This document shows positions 21,214 to 34,100 of a stretch of 64,000 nt of DNA, piece by piece. Under the pieces are notes generated by a model, which was given only the letters and a program-made list of their open reading frames with translations, had not been told where the DNA came from and ran no database searches. The DNA is taken from assembly GCA_004335835.1 (NCBI GenBank), contig RWJK01001715.1, positions 16,198 through 80,197 of the forward strand, read 5' to 3'. Made by a program: the position numbers and the translations under genes. Every line of letters begins with the position of its first letter. The first letter of the stretch is position 1. This stretch comes from Scenedesmus sp. ARA3 (lineage: Eukaryota; Chlorophyta; Chlorophyceae; Sphaeropleales; Scenedesmaceae).

Positions 21214-22941
21214 ATGTCGCTCTTGGAGGGGCTCAGCGGTGTCAGTGAGATGCTTTTTGATGGCATAGGCGCTGCAGACGAAGGTTTGGCAGAGCTGGAG
21301 GCAGCAGCAGTGCAGAGCGAGGATGAGGACCTGTACGCAGGGCTGCAGTGCGGTAAGCAGCTGCTGACACGCAACCAAGTAACTACGCTCACATTATACT
21401 CGTAGTGGTGGGCTTGACACATGGATCACCCTTGCAGATGCAGACCATGACGATGAGGGTGGCACCATTGTTGTCAGGCAGCAGCGTCAACAGATTCAAG
21501 AGGTGAGCCTTCATATGCATGCGCCCTTTGCTGCTGCACAGCATGCCAAGACAAGCTTCTTCTCTGCCAAAATCCTGATGCAGCTGACATACTGATGTTG
21601 TGCTTTGCAGCTTCAAGCAGCACTGGCGCAGAGAGACCAGCACATCACTTCTTTGCAGGAAGCGCTGGCAGCCAAGGGTGATGAGGTAAGCAGCGACAAC
21701 AGAATTCACAGAAGTCCCTCAGAGCGCTGATGCAATGAGAATGGTGGAATTCTGCCTACTGCTTGCAACAGAGCCTAACTGGAGGGCAGACGGTGACCCG
21801 GATGATCAGTCGTGCACAGGACTTGGCGTGTCGCCATGTACTGCATGCCATTGTCTGCTCAAACATCACGCACACAGCAGTAGCCGTGTGCATAAGTTAC
21901 CACAGCACATAGGATGCTATCGCAGACCTGATACTGTGCTGTCACACCAACGAACAGTGTTATAACATGCTCCACATTGGTGTTGCACTTATGCAGGTAC
22001 AACAGCTGGCCTCGCAGCGGCTTGTACTGCTCACCAACATCTCCAGCCTGTTTAAGACAGCACAGGCAGAGATCAAGCGGCATACCACGCAGTTGCAGTC
22101 GACACGGCTGGAGCTAGTGCAGCTGAAGGCGCAGCTGGCCCGCGTGCAGCGGCAGCCAGCAGTACAGGCAAAGGCACCCAAGCAGCAGCAGCAGCAGCAG
22201 CTACTGCCGCCTAGGCAGCAGCAGCAGCAGCTACCTCCGCCGCCAAGGCAGCAGCAGCAGCAGCAGTTGCCTCACGTCATGCACGACATCACCGGCAGCT
22301 GCCTGAACCAACAACAGCAGAACGCATTGCAGCAGCCACAGCAGAAGCAGGACAGGCACCAGCAGCCTCCCCACATGCCACAGCAGCAGCAGCAGCAGCA
22401 ACAGCGGCAACGATGCCAGACGCAGCAACCAGCTCAGCAGCAGCAGCAGCAGCCAGGCCGCCAGCCAGCGCCTGGTGCTGCTGGCAGCTGCAAGCGCTGC
22501 AGGAGCAGCAGCCCACGCCGCGGTGCAGCAGCAGATGCGGCAGGTGCTGTAGCGGACCCTGCAAACCACAGGCACAAGCAGCAGAAGCAGCATTGCGACG
22601 CTGATCTAAGGCCTGGCAGTCACCCCAGCCGCCCCAGCAGCAGGGACAGCAGCATTAGCAAACCAGACAGCCACAGCAACAATGGCAGGCAGGACTGCTA
22701 CAGCAGGCCTGGCAACACCTGCAGGGGCATGGACAGCAGCAGGGCGGGCGGAGGCAGCGGCAGCAGCGGCGGCTTCAACAATGGGTATGGTGGCAGTGGC
22801 GGCAGCGGCAGGAGCCGGTCGCCGGGCAGGGTGGATGGCGGCAGGGGCAGCAGCAGAGCAGCAGCAGCAGGCAGCCACAAGGCTGTGCCTGGGCACAGGG
22901 CTGGCAGCCCAGATCGGCGGCAGGACAGGCGGCGCAATTAG
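21214..22941 (+). CDS. Coiled-coil, Gln-rich protein with Gly/Arg/Ser-rich tail, function unknown
   Basis: Exons 21214-21352, 21438-21502, 21611-21685 and 21997-22941 join in phase to 407 aa, each with GTAAGC or GTGAGC donors and TGCAG-type acceptors. The first 95 residues are acidic (MSLLEGLSG..., DADHDDEGG). Next is a likely coiled coil made of RQQRQQIQE, LAQRDQHITSLQEALAA and LLTNISSLFKTAQAEIKR (about 75-150). A polyGln stretch follows, then a Gly/Ser/Arg tail with RSRSPGR. The NISSLFKTAQAEI segment faintly recalls a coiled-coil motif I associate with the animal histone-mRNA factor FLASH, but I would not name it on that. The RS/RGG-type tail hints at RNA or nuclear association (inference). 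Confidence 0.78.
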
Positions 22942-25900
22942 AGCTGAAAACCCAACACGTGCGGTTGCTTGCTCTGGGTCTGGGCAGCACTGGCTTGCAG
23001 AGAAAACTGTCTGGTTTAGTTTACATGATTTGGCTGCAAGCGAGCTGTGATTTGCAGCTGCAACACACCTGTGATCATCGTGCTGAACAGCATTTATGCA
23101 CTTGGACACAGCCTGTGCATTCTTGGTTTGCATCTTGTTTGGAATATTGGTACAAAGACAGCCTGCAGGCTTGGCAGTGTGCTCAGTGTCCACAGTTCAG
23201 AGTGGTTGGAGCTACATCATGAAAGACCCTAACAGCATCGCACCTGCAATCACTGCTCTATACCTGGACGTGACATGGATGAGACGCAACACGTGCGCGC
23301 GTCAGGGTTGACAGCATGGCGTGACTGTTACGACTGGACTTGTGATATTACGCCACCGTTGCACACGCCTTGATGCTGGATTTGGCGCGTACAACGTGCA
23401 TATCACGTTGCGTGTGATGGTGACACGTGCTGGGCGCACATCATCAGCATGGTGCTGCTCATGATCAGCTTAAGGTGTTGGTGGCCTGGTGGACCAATGT
23501 TGCCACCCTTGTTGCGCACTCAGTGTTTCGTTGATCTGCTTACCTCTCATGCGCTGTACGGCGGCACAGCAGCCGGTGCTGAGCAGCGCACCATCGCTTT
23601 TTAAGGGACAAGAGCGCTTCCTGCGCTAGTGCCACTGGGACTGGACGTCAACGCGCTTGTAATCTTTGGTATATCCCTAAATGTATATGGTGGTTTTGGA
23701 TGTTTCGCTTTTAGGTGCCCTGTTTGCCCATTGTGCCTGCCCTTGGATCCCCAGGGGAGCGCGGTGACCCACCTGGTTTCTAGCACGACGGCCCCACTGC
23801 GCACATCCACTAGCTGAGCCTTAGTACAGTGCCCAGATCTGGCCAAAGGCTTCGCCCAGAAATGTCCGCTAAAATCGCACAGCGGTTACCAAAAGCTGTG
23901 ACGGGCAGCTGAAGCACAAACCCAGGCCCATGTGTGCGCAACCAAACTGGCACAAACCATCAACTTTGTGCACAGGCATGAGCAGCCCCAGCAGCGGCCC
24001 AGACCCATACGTTAGGTAGCTATGGCCACTAAGGCCAATCCTGTCTATCGTATCGTAATCCGATTAGGTAGGGTACCTGCGGGTGGGACACAAACTACCC
24101 GCGCCTCGCACACACCTGCCAGGTTGATGCGCAAAGTGATGTGGGGTGAAGCCCGTAGCTTGACGCAATGAAATCAAGATTCTGGCTGCTGCCAGCCGCC
24201 GCCACCCACAATGCACACCATGTCAAACACAAACCATGCCAACCTAGACATACAGCGCCTGGCATGACCAGGGAAACACCAAGTGAACAGCCAAGCCACA
24301 GCAACAGCCGCCATCGGCGTTGCATCCCTGGCCGATTATTTGATGCCAGGCCCTGCCAACAGCAGCAGCCACTGTGCCCCACACCACAGCACGCCAATTT
24401 GCACGCCAAAGTGCATAACGCAAGAACCTGGTCATGTCTGTAACCCGCAAGCACTTATGCGACAAAGGCAGCTGTGCCTGCCACTGCCACTATCTACATG
24501 TGATGTGAGAAGAGCGTACAACTGGAAGCAGCAGCCAAAACCTAAACCTGTTTGCGCGGCAAACACGGGTTGCACAGAGCAGAGGCGACCGCCAGTTCGA
24601 ATGTATGCCTTTATCAGTCAGAGAACAGAACAGCGGCATGCATTGTGATGTGCATGTGCAAAGCAGAGTGTCACGATGGTGTGTGTGCTGAGCAGAGTGT
24701 CACGATGGTGTGTGCGCTGCACATAACACATGCCAGATATGAGAGCAACAGAAGGCAAAGGATGCTGTTGACATCCCACTGTACTGAATGCGACCAAAGA
24801 TACACCAGAAGCATGCAGAGTGCAGCAGCAGATGAGGATGACAGCTCGCTCGATGTGCCACCATACGCTGCAAAATGCTGTAGCAGCCGCACAAACGATA
24901 CATACGGCAAGTATGTGGCTTCGTGCACCAGGCTGTTGTGTGCTGCCATGTAACACGAACACACTCACACAGCAAGCTTGAACCGGTGTGCCCCGGCTAC
25001 AACAGCTGTTCGCACAATGCCATATGCTGATTATGCGTTTAGCCTGGCCACTCATGAGCGCACACATGTTGTTGCAGCTTATGGGCCGCTGCTTCAGCAA
25101 GGCCTGCAGTTTGAAAGAGTTTAGAAAAGAGAGTACAACAGAAAGAGAGGCTGTGGGGAAGAGAGGTGGCATGCTCTGGCAGCCCAGCATGTAACACAGC
25201 AACATGACAACGTAACATGTAGCAGAGTTTGCCCAAATATCACAGCCTCAAACGCACCTGCTGAACAGCAGGCGCACCAACTGCGGCTACATCACAAAGA
25301 GATTGAAAGGACGCGCCAGGTGAAACAACGCGTGGCGCAGCAACACAGCAGTCCACACGCCCTCACCCTATGCTTGGTGCATGCAAGCTGAGGGAAAGCA
25401 GCAGGCAGAGCACTAGCCGTGCATGCGGCACATGGCATGACTATATGGCATGGCATGACATATGGCATGACACAGCGAGCGTGGTGAACATAATACAAAA
25501 AAGCACTAAAGCACGAACATGTACAGTCAACCTCAATACCTTCGCTCTAATTTAGCTCTATCAGCTCACAGCAGTGCAGCAACAAACAAAGTGTCACAAA
25601 GTAATGCTGTACTGTGGCACACGCGTGTTTGCGTACCACAGACAGCAAGATGCATGCAAACAAGGCAGCTTTCACAGCAGTGCAGCAACGAACCCGATGA
25701 TGCAAGTCGCCAGCATTTGTTATGCCTAATGCTGCCACACCGCAATGCACGCAGCTGCTGCAATATAAATGCTGCTGCTGCCTCTGTTGGCCAAACAAGC
25801 AAAGCCCGCCGCAGCACCACAAAGCCAGATCTTCTAGAACATCACATGGGCCACCAAGCTGCAGCACAACTGAACAGCTAAACAGCAGTGGCCATGAAAC

Positions 25901-25963
25901 ACAGCAAGGGTTGGGTTTGGTCCGCAAGCCTGCACACTCCACCTAAAACACACAAGCAGCTTG

Positions 25964-26168
25964 CACCAGGTGTCAGCAGACTTGGCATGCCATTGCCGCA
26001 TTCCTGATGCTGCCGGCAGGTTCAGATCAAGCTGTGCAGCCAAAGAGATCAGAAGAGACCATGCAGTTGGACCAGGTGCCGGCAGGCTTGCCGTGCTTGC
26101 CACTGCCGCATGCCTGATGCAGTCAGCAGGTTCACATCCAGCTGTGCTTCGCCACAAAAGACATCACT
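25964..26168. repeat. Two-copy tandem duplication of about 105 bp
   Basis: The block starting ACCAGGTGTCAGCAGACTTG is repeated at about 26,069 with roughly one change in five. It is not attached to any exon I recognise. Confidence 0.7.
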
Positions 26169-26872
26169 AAAGAGAGCTATGCAGCTGGAGCTGCACCATT
26201 CAAATGGCCCAGTAGCCGTACAGTTGTAGCAAGAGATGCAAAAGGCACACGCAACATCACTGCAGAGGCTGCGCACGGCAGCTGCTGGCTCTGCAACTGA
26301 CATGTTGTTCAGAAAAGGGATGCTAGGAGCTCACAGAGATGCTGCAGAAGCAGAGCGATGCTGCAGTCGCTGTAGGTTCAGGGCAGCGCTGCAGCTGCTC
26401 AGACAGCAGCAAAAACACAGCAGGGGCGCTGGCTAGAGGCCGGGGTGCTGCTCAGCTGCCAACAACTTTCATCTGCGCAATCGGCCTCAAGGACTCAAAC
26501 TGATCCAGCAGCACAGATGCTCAGCTGCAACCAGTTTGATCTGCGATCTTAAGACACATACAGATCTAGCGGCACACATGCTCAGCTGCAGCTGCAATGC
26601 AGCAAGCCCAACGTTGCAGGGGTCCGCAACTGCTCGACCAAGGTGCATAGGATCAAGCACAGCAGGACAGCAGCTGCGCCCATGCTGTGAATGTTCAGGC
26701 TTTGCAAGCATGCCAAGAGATGCTAAACCAAAAAGCAGTACTGCACGCCAGCTGACCGTCCAGCACCATGCACATCCAAACACGAGCACTGCGTGTCAGC
26801 GGAGCCAATGCAGACGTTGGAACGTTTTGCTGCAAGCAGCACCAGAAGCAACGGTCAGCGCCAACCCTGCTG

Positions 26873-26877
26873 TTACA
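26873..26877 (-). terminator. TGTAA poly(A) signal candidate for the CHASE kinase
   Basis: TGTAA on the minus strand, about 290 nt after the stop at 27,166. TGTAA is the known chlorophycean polyadenylation signal, but a 5-mer is weak evidence. Confidence 0.3.
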
Positions 26878-26957
26878 AGGGCCCCATGTAACTGATAAGC
26901 TGCCGCATCTGATGGTGGGACCTTTACTCACACACTGCAGCTCCTGTGCAGCAGAGC

Positions 26958-27115
26958 TCAGCAGCCTGCCCCGCCTTGGTCAATGTCAGGATCCCTCGCA
27001 GGGCTGCCAGCAGGCATAGTGCTGCTGCTGCTGCTGCTGCTGCTGCCGCTAGCATGTTGAGGCGGCCGGGGTGCTGCTGCTGCTGCTGGCTCCTCATCCT
27101 TGGGGTCCAGCGTCA
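26958..27115 (-). pseudogene. Duplicate, non-spliceable copy of the kinase last exon
   Basis: Downstream of the real last exon (27345-27166) a diverged copy encodes LDPKDEEP, polyAla/Ser, MPAGSPARDPDIDQGGAGC and a stop, parallel to LDPIKDEED...AGSPERDPDIEEGGAGS. The CTGCAG acceptor of the real exon is replaced by GACATGACG here, so it has no AG at the equivalent place. It lies in the probable 3' UTR. Confidence 0.7.
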
Positions 27116-27165
27116 TGTCACGTTTGACCAGTCTAATGCTTAACCAGTCAAATGCGCAGCAGCGC

Positions 27166-29697
27166 TCATGAGCCTGCCCCGCCTTCCTCAATGTCAGGAT
27201 CCCTCTCAGGGCTGCCTGCAGGCTTGGTTTTGCTGCTGCTGCCGCCGCCGCTGGCCTTGTGTGGCTGGCGAGCTGCTGCTGCTGCTGCTGCTGCTGCTGG
27301 GGAGCATGGCACGCCCTCGTCCTCCTCATCCTTGATTGGGTCCAGCTGCAGGTCAAACGTTTGACATTTGACCAGTCAGAGTTGATAAAAATGAACACAG
27401 CAGCAGACAAAATGTTTTTGATTGCCGGAAACCACATGATCTGTTTTACATCCTCAGTGCATACAGAATCAACGCAGCAGACATGCAGCGAGAACCCGAG
27501 CAGCACGCACAGTACTTCGCAAACACAACGGGGTAACCAACCAACTAGCCTCGACCCACCTTTGTAGGGTACAGGCTCATGGCCACGCTCCTGCTTGGTA
27601 CAAGGATGCCTGCTGGCGCACCGCTGCCACTGCCGCTGCAGCCTGCTGCTGCTGCCGCTGAGCCAGCCAGCCCCTGCTCGTCATCAGAGCTGCAGCTGCT
27701 GCTGACGTAGTAGGATGACATGCGCACCAGGCCGCCCGCCTGCGCGCCCGCCAGGTTCTGCAATGCGGCAGCAGCAGCAGCAGAAGCAACAACAATGATT
27801 GTTGAGCACAGCCTCATCAACAACACTGACTGCACATGCTGGATTTAGTTACACATTTTCAGGTGGCTGCAGACTACACTATTGTCCGCCTGGTTGGCGG
27901 CCCTGCTGCTGCTCTGTTGTGTGCTACAAACCCCTCAATCACAACTCACCTCCTCTGTGTTAGCTGCCTGCTGGTTGGCTTCTTCAGACTTGCTTCGCTC
28001 CCGCACACGCCCCTTGTGCTGCAGCGTGTTTGGGGGAAACCACATGCCCACAAGCAACCCCATCATGCAACTGGCTGCCTTGCCACCCAGCACCATGGCA
28101 ATCACACACCAGCTACATAAAATCTGGCATACACTGACATACATCATCTTTCTGTCCCATCCCGCGTGCGCAACAACGCCCCCCCACCTCCTCTGTGTTG
28201 GCTGCCTGCCGCTGTGCTTCTTCAGACTTGCTGCGCTCCCGCACACGCCCCTTGTGCTGCAGCGTGTAGCGTGCCAGGGGCGGCGTGGCAGCGGGGCCCA
28301 GCGCATGCCGGATGGCGAGCAGCTTGGCCAGGATTGCATCGAAGCTGGGCCTGCGCAAATGGAAGCAGCGGCAGCCACACATGCACATACAAAATGAGCA
28401 CTGCAACCCAGCACGTGTCTGATCGCCAGCAGCTTGGCCAGGATTGCGTCAAAGCTGGGCCTGCACGTGCAGCAAAGCGCGGAGCAGCAGCAGCAGCGCT
28501 CAGACATTGTTCATTGAGGCAACCGGGCCCAGCGCATGCCTGATGGCCAGCAGCTTGGCCAAGATTGTGTCAAAGCTGGGCCTGATAGCAGCAAAGGGAC
28601 GGGAATCATCATCATCAACAGCATCAGCAGCAGCCGTAGCAGCAGCAGTCACACATAAAGACCAATGTGTGGCAGTGGGGCCCAGCGCGTGCCGCATGGC
28701 GAGCAGCTTGGCCAGGATCGCGTCAAAGCTGGGTCTGCACGTGCAGCAAAGTGCGGAGCAGCAGCAGCAGCGGTCAGACACTGGTTTCATTGAGGCAGCG
28801 GGGCCCAGCGCGTGTCTGATCGCCAGCAGCTTGGCCAGGATTGCGTCAGAGCTGGGCCTGCGCAAGCAGCAAAGGGTAGAGCAGCAGCAACAGCAGGAGC
28901 AGCAGCAGCCAAACATGAAAGGACATATGTGGCAGTGGGGCCCAGCGCGTGCCTGATCGCCAGCAGCTTGGCCAGGATTGCATCGAAGCTGGGCCTGGGA
29001 GCAACAAAGAGCAGAGCAGCAGCAGCAGCAGCGTAACATAAGAACCAATGCGTGGCAGCGGGGCCCAGCGCGTGCCGCATGGCAAGCAGCCTGGCCAGGA
29101 TTGCAGCAAAGCTGGGCCTGCACAAGCCGCACACAATGGCAGCATAAAGCCAGCGGAAACGACGTTGGCAGCAAACATTGAAGGGCCCGTGTTATCATGT
29201 ACTTGAACTGGTTCCTGGGTGCCATGAAATACCATTCAACTGATAGCATGGTCCCACAGCAGCGCAAACACGTGCATGCATGGCAGCAGAAGCCTCACCG
29301 CTGCTCCGGGTCCTGCGCCCAGCACTCCTCAATGAGCATCGTCAACAATTTACAACCCGGCCCCACAGCAGCACGGCCCCACAGCAGCACAACCACGTGC
29401 ATGCATGACAGCAGCAGCAGCAGAAGCCTTACCGCTGCTCCGGGTCCTGCGCCCAGCACTCCTCAATGAGCGCCTTGAAGTCTGGCGGGGTAAAGGGGGG
29501 CAGCGTCGGCCGCAGCCCCAGCACTGCCACCTTGTGGCCCACGAGTGCACGGGGTATCCCTGGTAGCAGCAGCAGCAGCAACAGCAGCAGCAGAAGCAGT
29601 GGCAGCAGGGTTGAGCAGGGTACAACATGTTAATCTGTCAGCGATGGGCCGCAGCCCCAGCACCGCCACCATGTGGCCCACTAGGGCGCGAGGGATG

Positions 29698-29729
<32 letters not shown>

Positions 29730-29960
29730 GGTTGAGCGGGATGCAACAGGGTGATCTGTCAGCAATGAGCCGCAGCCCCAGCACGGCAACCTTGTGGCCC
29801 ACTAGGGCGCGAGGGATGCCTGGCAGCAGCAGCAGCAGCAGCACCAGCAGCAGGGTTGAGCGGGATGCAACAGATCCGCCTGTTAGCGTGGGCCGCAGTC
29901 CCAGCACCACCACCTGGTGGCCCCACCAGCGCGCGAGGGATGCCTGCGGCCGCCGCCACC

Positions 29961-30004
<44 letters not shown>

Positions 30005-30975
30005 GTCCAGCGGGAAGCAACGCACATGGAGAAGCAACTCATGCAACACACATCACAGTCAAGCGGCACATCACAACTCATGCAACACACATCACAACTC
30101 ATGCAACACACATCACAACTCATGCAACACACATCACAGTCAAGCGGCACCCAATAGCCTGCAGCATATTTTGCCTGTACACCCATGGTTGATTACTGCA
30201 AAAATTACTTTTAAAGAGGCAGCTGACACAACTGAACTAACTACGTGTTGATGCCTGCTCACCCTGGTATGCCTGGCCGCCTGTGAACAGCTCCCACAGT
30301 GAGATGCCAGAGGATTGACATCTTTTCAAGAAAGAACCACAATGATTGCCATGCATGAGCTGCCCGTGCACCCTGGTACGCCTGGCCGCCTGTGAACAGC
30401 TCCCACAATGAGATACCAAAGGACATCTGACCACCAGACACACAACTACCTTCAGTGTATTTACCATGACCGTCAGTGCATGTGTTATGCCTGCTCACCC
30501 TGGTACGCCTGGCCGCCAATGAACAGCTCCCATAGCAACATGTGAAAGCATAACATAGGAAACAGGGAGAAGCAACTTCCACTGCTAAGATGCAGCAGCT
30601 TCCAGCGCCTGCTCACCCTGGTATGCCTGGCCGCCTGTGAACAGCTCCCACAGCGAGATGCCAAAGGCGTACACGTCACCCGCCTTGCTGATGCGGCCGT
30701 GCAGCAGCGCCTCAGGTGCCATGTGGCTCATCGTGCCCTGCATCAGCAGCAGCAGCAGCAGCAGTCAGCACATGGCGATTGCGGTGAGCCGTGAGCAGCG
30801 CCTCAGGCGCCATGTGGCTCATCGTGCCCTGCAGCAGAAGCAGCAGCAGCAGCAGCGGCAACAGCAGCAGCAGCAGCAGCGGCAACAGCAGCAGCAGCAG
30901 CAGCGGCAGCAGCACATGGTGAGTGTGGTGTGCCGTGCAGCAACGCCTCAGGCGCCATGTGGCTCATCGTGCCCT

Positions 30976-31013
<38 letters not shown>

Positions 31014-31079
31014 CAGCACATGGTGGGTGCAGCGTGCCATGCAGCAGCGCCTCGGGCGCCATGTGGCTCATCGTGCCCT

Positions 31080-31112
<33 letters not shown>

Positions 31113-34100
31113 CCAGTTAAACCAAGAACACGCACACAATGCGGCATGCCAGGCAGCATAATCCTACAAGCGTCTACAAGCAAAAACATGCCGATGCACT
31201 GGAAGGCTGGCACGTGCGGGTTTCAGCGTTCTACACAGTCGGTGTATATGGTGCAGTCGACGCAATGCGCGCCCAGAATCACAGAAGGCAAGCACATGCG
31301 TGTCGCAGCAGTCCATGTGCACCGCCGCAAATACAGAGGCAAGCAGCTGCGCATACCATAGCACGGCTGCAGCTGCAGTGTGAATACATGCACAAGGCAG
31401 CAAGCAAGGCCATAAAACCTGTCAGCATACCCGCGAACGTGCCGTCAACACACAATCGCCCTTGGAACGCAGACACGTGTGTGTCGCAGCGGTCCATGCA
31501 GAGTGGAGCAGTGCATGCAGTACATGCTACTAAGCCGTACATGCAAGCAGCACCCACTTGAAAGGCCGACACGTGTGTGTCGCAGCAGTCCAGGCGCACC
31601 GCCAGCCTACCGCACAAACTTGCAAATATCTTTGTACATTTTAACATAACACATGTTTCTGCGCACCTGGAACACGTGCGTGTTGCAGCAGTTCATGCGC
31701 AATGCATGCAAAACCAGTCGAAGCACTCCATACCTAGAAAAACAGCCGAAAAGCAGCACCCACCTGGAAGGCCGACACGTGCGTGTCGCAGCAGTCCATG
31801 CGCACCGCCAGCCCAAAGTCTGCCACCTTGGCGATGCAGCCGCGCGCTGAGGCGTCACTCTTGAGCAGCACGTTGCGCACCTTGAGGTCGCTGTGCAGCA
31901 CCTGCGGTGGTTGCAGATCGGCAGCAGCAGCAGCAGCAGCAGCAGCAGACACAGCAGCAGCAGCAGCCACAGCAGTCAGCATGCCAGCACGTTGCGCACC
32001 TTGAGGTTGCTGTGCAGCACCTGGGCAGAAGGCAATGGGGTGCACAAACGTGGTGGCGCAGACAGCGACAGCAGACAGCAGTGGCGGAGGCGGAACACAA
32101 CAGCGGTGGCAGCAGTCAGCTACGAGGAAAGCTGCATGCGGGTTTTGCAGCTGTGCAGCCATATGACGGGGAAGTATTGTTCACGGAGCGCATTGAGGGC
32201 CTGATAGCTGCAGTTCCGCTTGCGGGAAAACAATGACCACACATCTCAAGACCTTATGCTGGACTTGCAAGCCCGTTGTGTTGTGGCAGCCGGCAGTTGG
32301 TTTGGGGCCGCACCTGGTTCTTGTGCAGGTGCATCATGGCCCTCGCAATGTCTGCTGCTGTGTCAAGGATTGCTGCATAGTTCAGGGAGTTGTCCTCTGC
32401 AGCAGGCAGCGACAGCAGCAGCGGCAGCATTGCATGATACATGCACTCAGCAACCCGATCGATGAGCTGCAGGCGGTGTCCTGGAAACGTTACTGTCATC
32501 TCAGCGAATCGTAAGCGTGTGCAGGGTCGAACAATCCTCGATTTGCAAGCACGTATGCACCCAAACATCCAGCGGCCAGAATCCCTAGGTAATGCTTGCT
32601 TCCAGCTATACAGCAAATGGTCAAAGTTGCTGCAGGCGGGCAGATGGTCAAACTTCAAGCAGGCATGGCAGACAGTCGAACACAACGCTCTCACAAAAGC
32701 TCACCAGCAAAGAATGCCCCTGCATCCAGCGCCGTGCGCAGGCTGCCCCAGTCGCAGTACTCCAGCACGAGGCTGACCTGCAGCAGCAGCAGCAGCAGCA
32801 GCAGTACGTGTTTTAAGCTGATGAGCAGTGGCATGAAGCACCTTGGAAGAGCTGATGGCTTGCCGGCCAGCAGGCAACCAGCTTCATGTTGTTCTTATCT
32901 GCAAGGTGTGGTCTCAAAGGTCACGGCTGGCATTGATTGCATTAGCAGCAGCAACACCCCGCACCTCGAAGTTGTGCACTGTGGGGTGGTTGGCCTCAGG
33001 CGCATCAAGCCCCTCCATGCTGGGTGCCAGCTCAGCAGCTGTCACCAGCGACGACAGGCTGCCCCTGCAGCAGAAAGTTGCAGCATATTACAGCACAGTA
33101 CAGCACATCACAGTGTGTGTCTGCGCAACAGCATCAAGGTGACAAGGCGCATGACAGAGCTTGCACAAAGCAGAGGCATGCATGCCATGCAGAGAGGCAT
33201 ACTGCCCTTCCGCTGCCGCGTACAACAGACGGATGTTGACGCAGGAAGACGAGCCAGCGCGAGGGAAAGTGTGTGGCCCAGCGCTGGTGAGGTGTGAGTG
33301 GACTGTACTCACTCAGATGCCGAGCCTGCGTGGCCGATGCTGCTGCTGGAGGGCTTGATGATGTACGTGTACGTCTGCAGGGGAGCAGTAGCAGCAGCCA
33401 CACAGACAGCCACCATGAAGAGAGTCAGCACAGTGCCGCAAAGCCTGTCTGTTGCGTGCTGTTATGCTATGCTGTTACAAATAATCACGCTCCTTGAGTT
33501 CTGTGACGCAAGACGTTTGGATGCGAAGGAGGCAACTTCCAGCAGCTGCAGGCATGAGTGCTGTTTGGTATGTTTGGGTCAGCTCAGCGAGCAAGCTGCC
33601 TGTGATCTTTACAGGACTCTCAATTAGCTGCTGCCGTGGTTGGGATGCACTTGGGACAAGCGCACCTGCACGATGTTGGGGTGGTTCATGGCGCTGCTGA
33701 TGGCAACTTCCAAGATTTCAAATGATGGCCATGCAGATGAACATACATTGTTCAGATCCTATGCATCACTCAGATCACAAAACAAGCACACCTGCACGAT
33801 GTTGGGGTGGTTCATGGCGCTGCTGATGGCGGCCTCCATGATCGCCATGCGCTCACGCTTCTCCGCGCCGCTCATCTTGGCGGGCAGGATCATGGACTTG
33901 ACCGCGACGCAGCTGCCACGCCACATGCCTGTTGCAAACACGAAGTTACAAGACAGCAGCAGCAGCAGTACACAGGAGTGGGAGGTTGTTTTGGCGGGAA
34001 GGATCTTGGACTTGACCGCGACATAGCTGCCACGCCACATGCCTGCGGCAGACATAACCCAACGAATCAGGCAGAAGACGCCGCACCACAAGATGCCCTG

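Larger units (their letters stand above)
22942..26957. other. Unassigned stretch of about 4 kb
   Basis: Few long frames, none with recognisable motifs or consistent splice signals. It probably holds the 3' UTRs of the two convergent flanking genes. Around 23,590-24,120 the triplet richness disappears, which could mark older or foreign sequence. The 105-bp duplication at 25,964 lies here. Confidence 0.5.
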
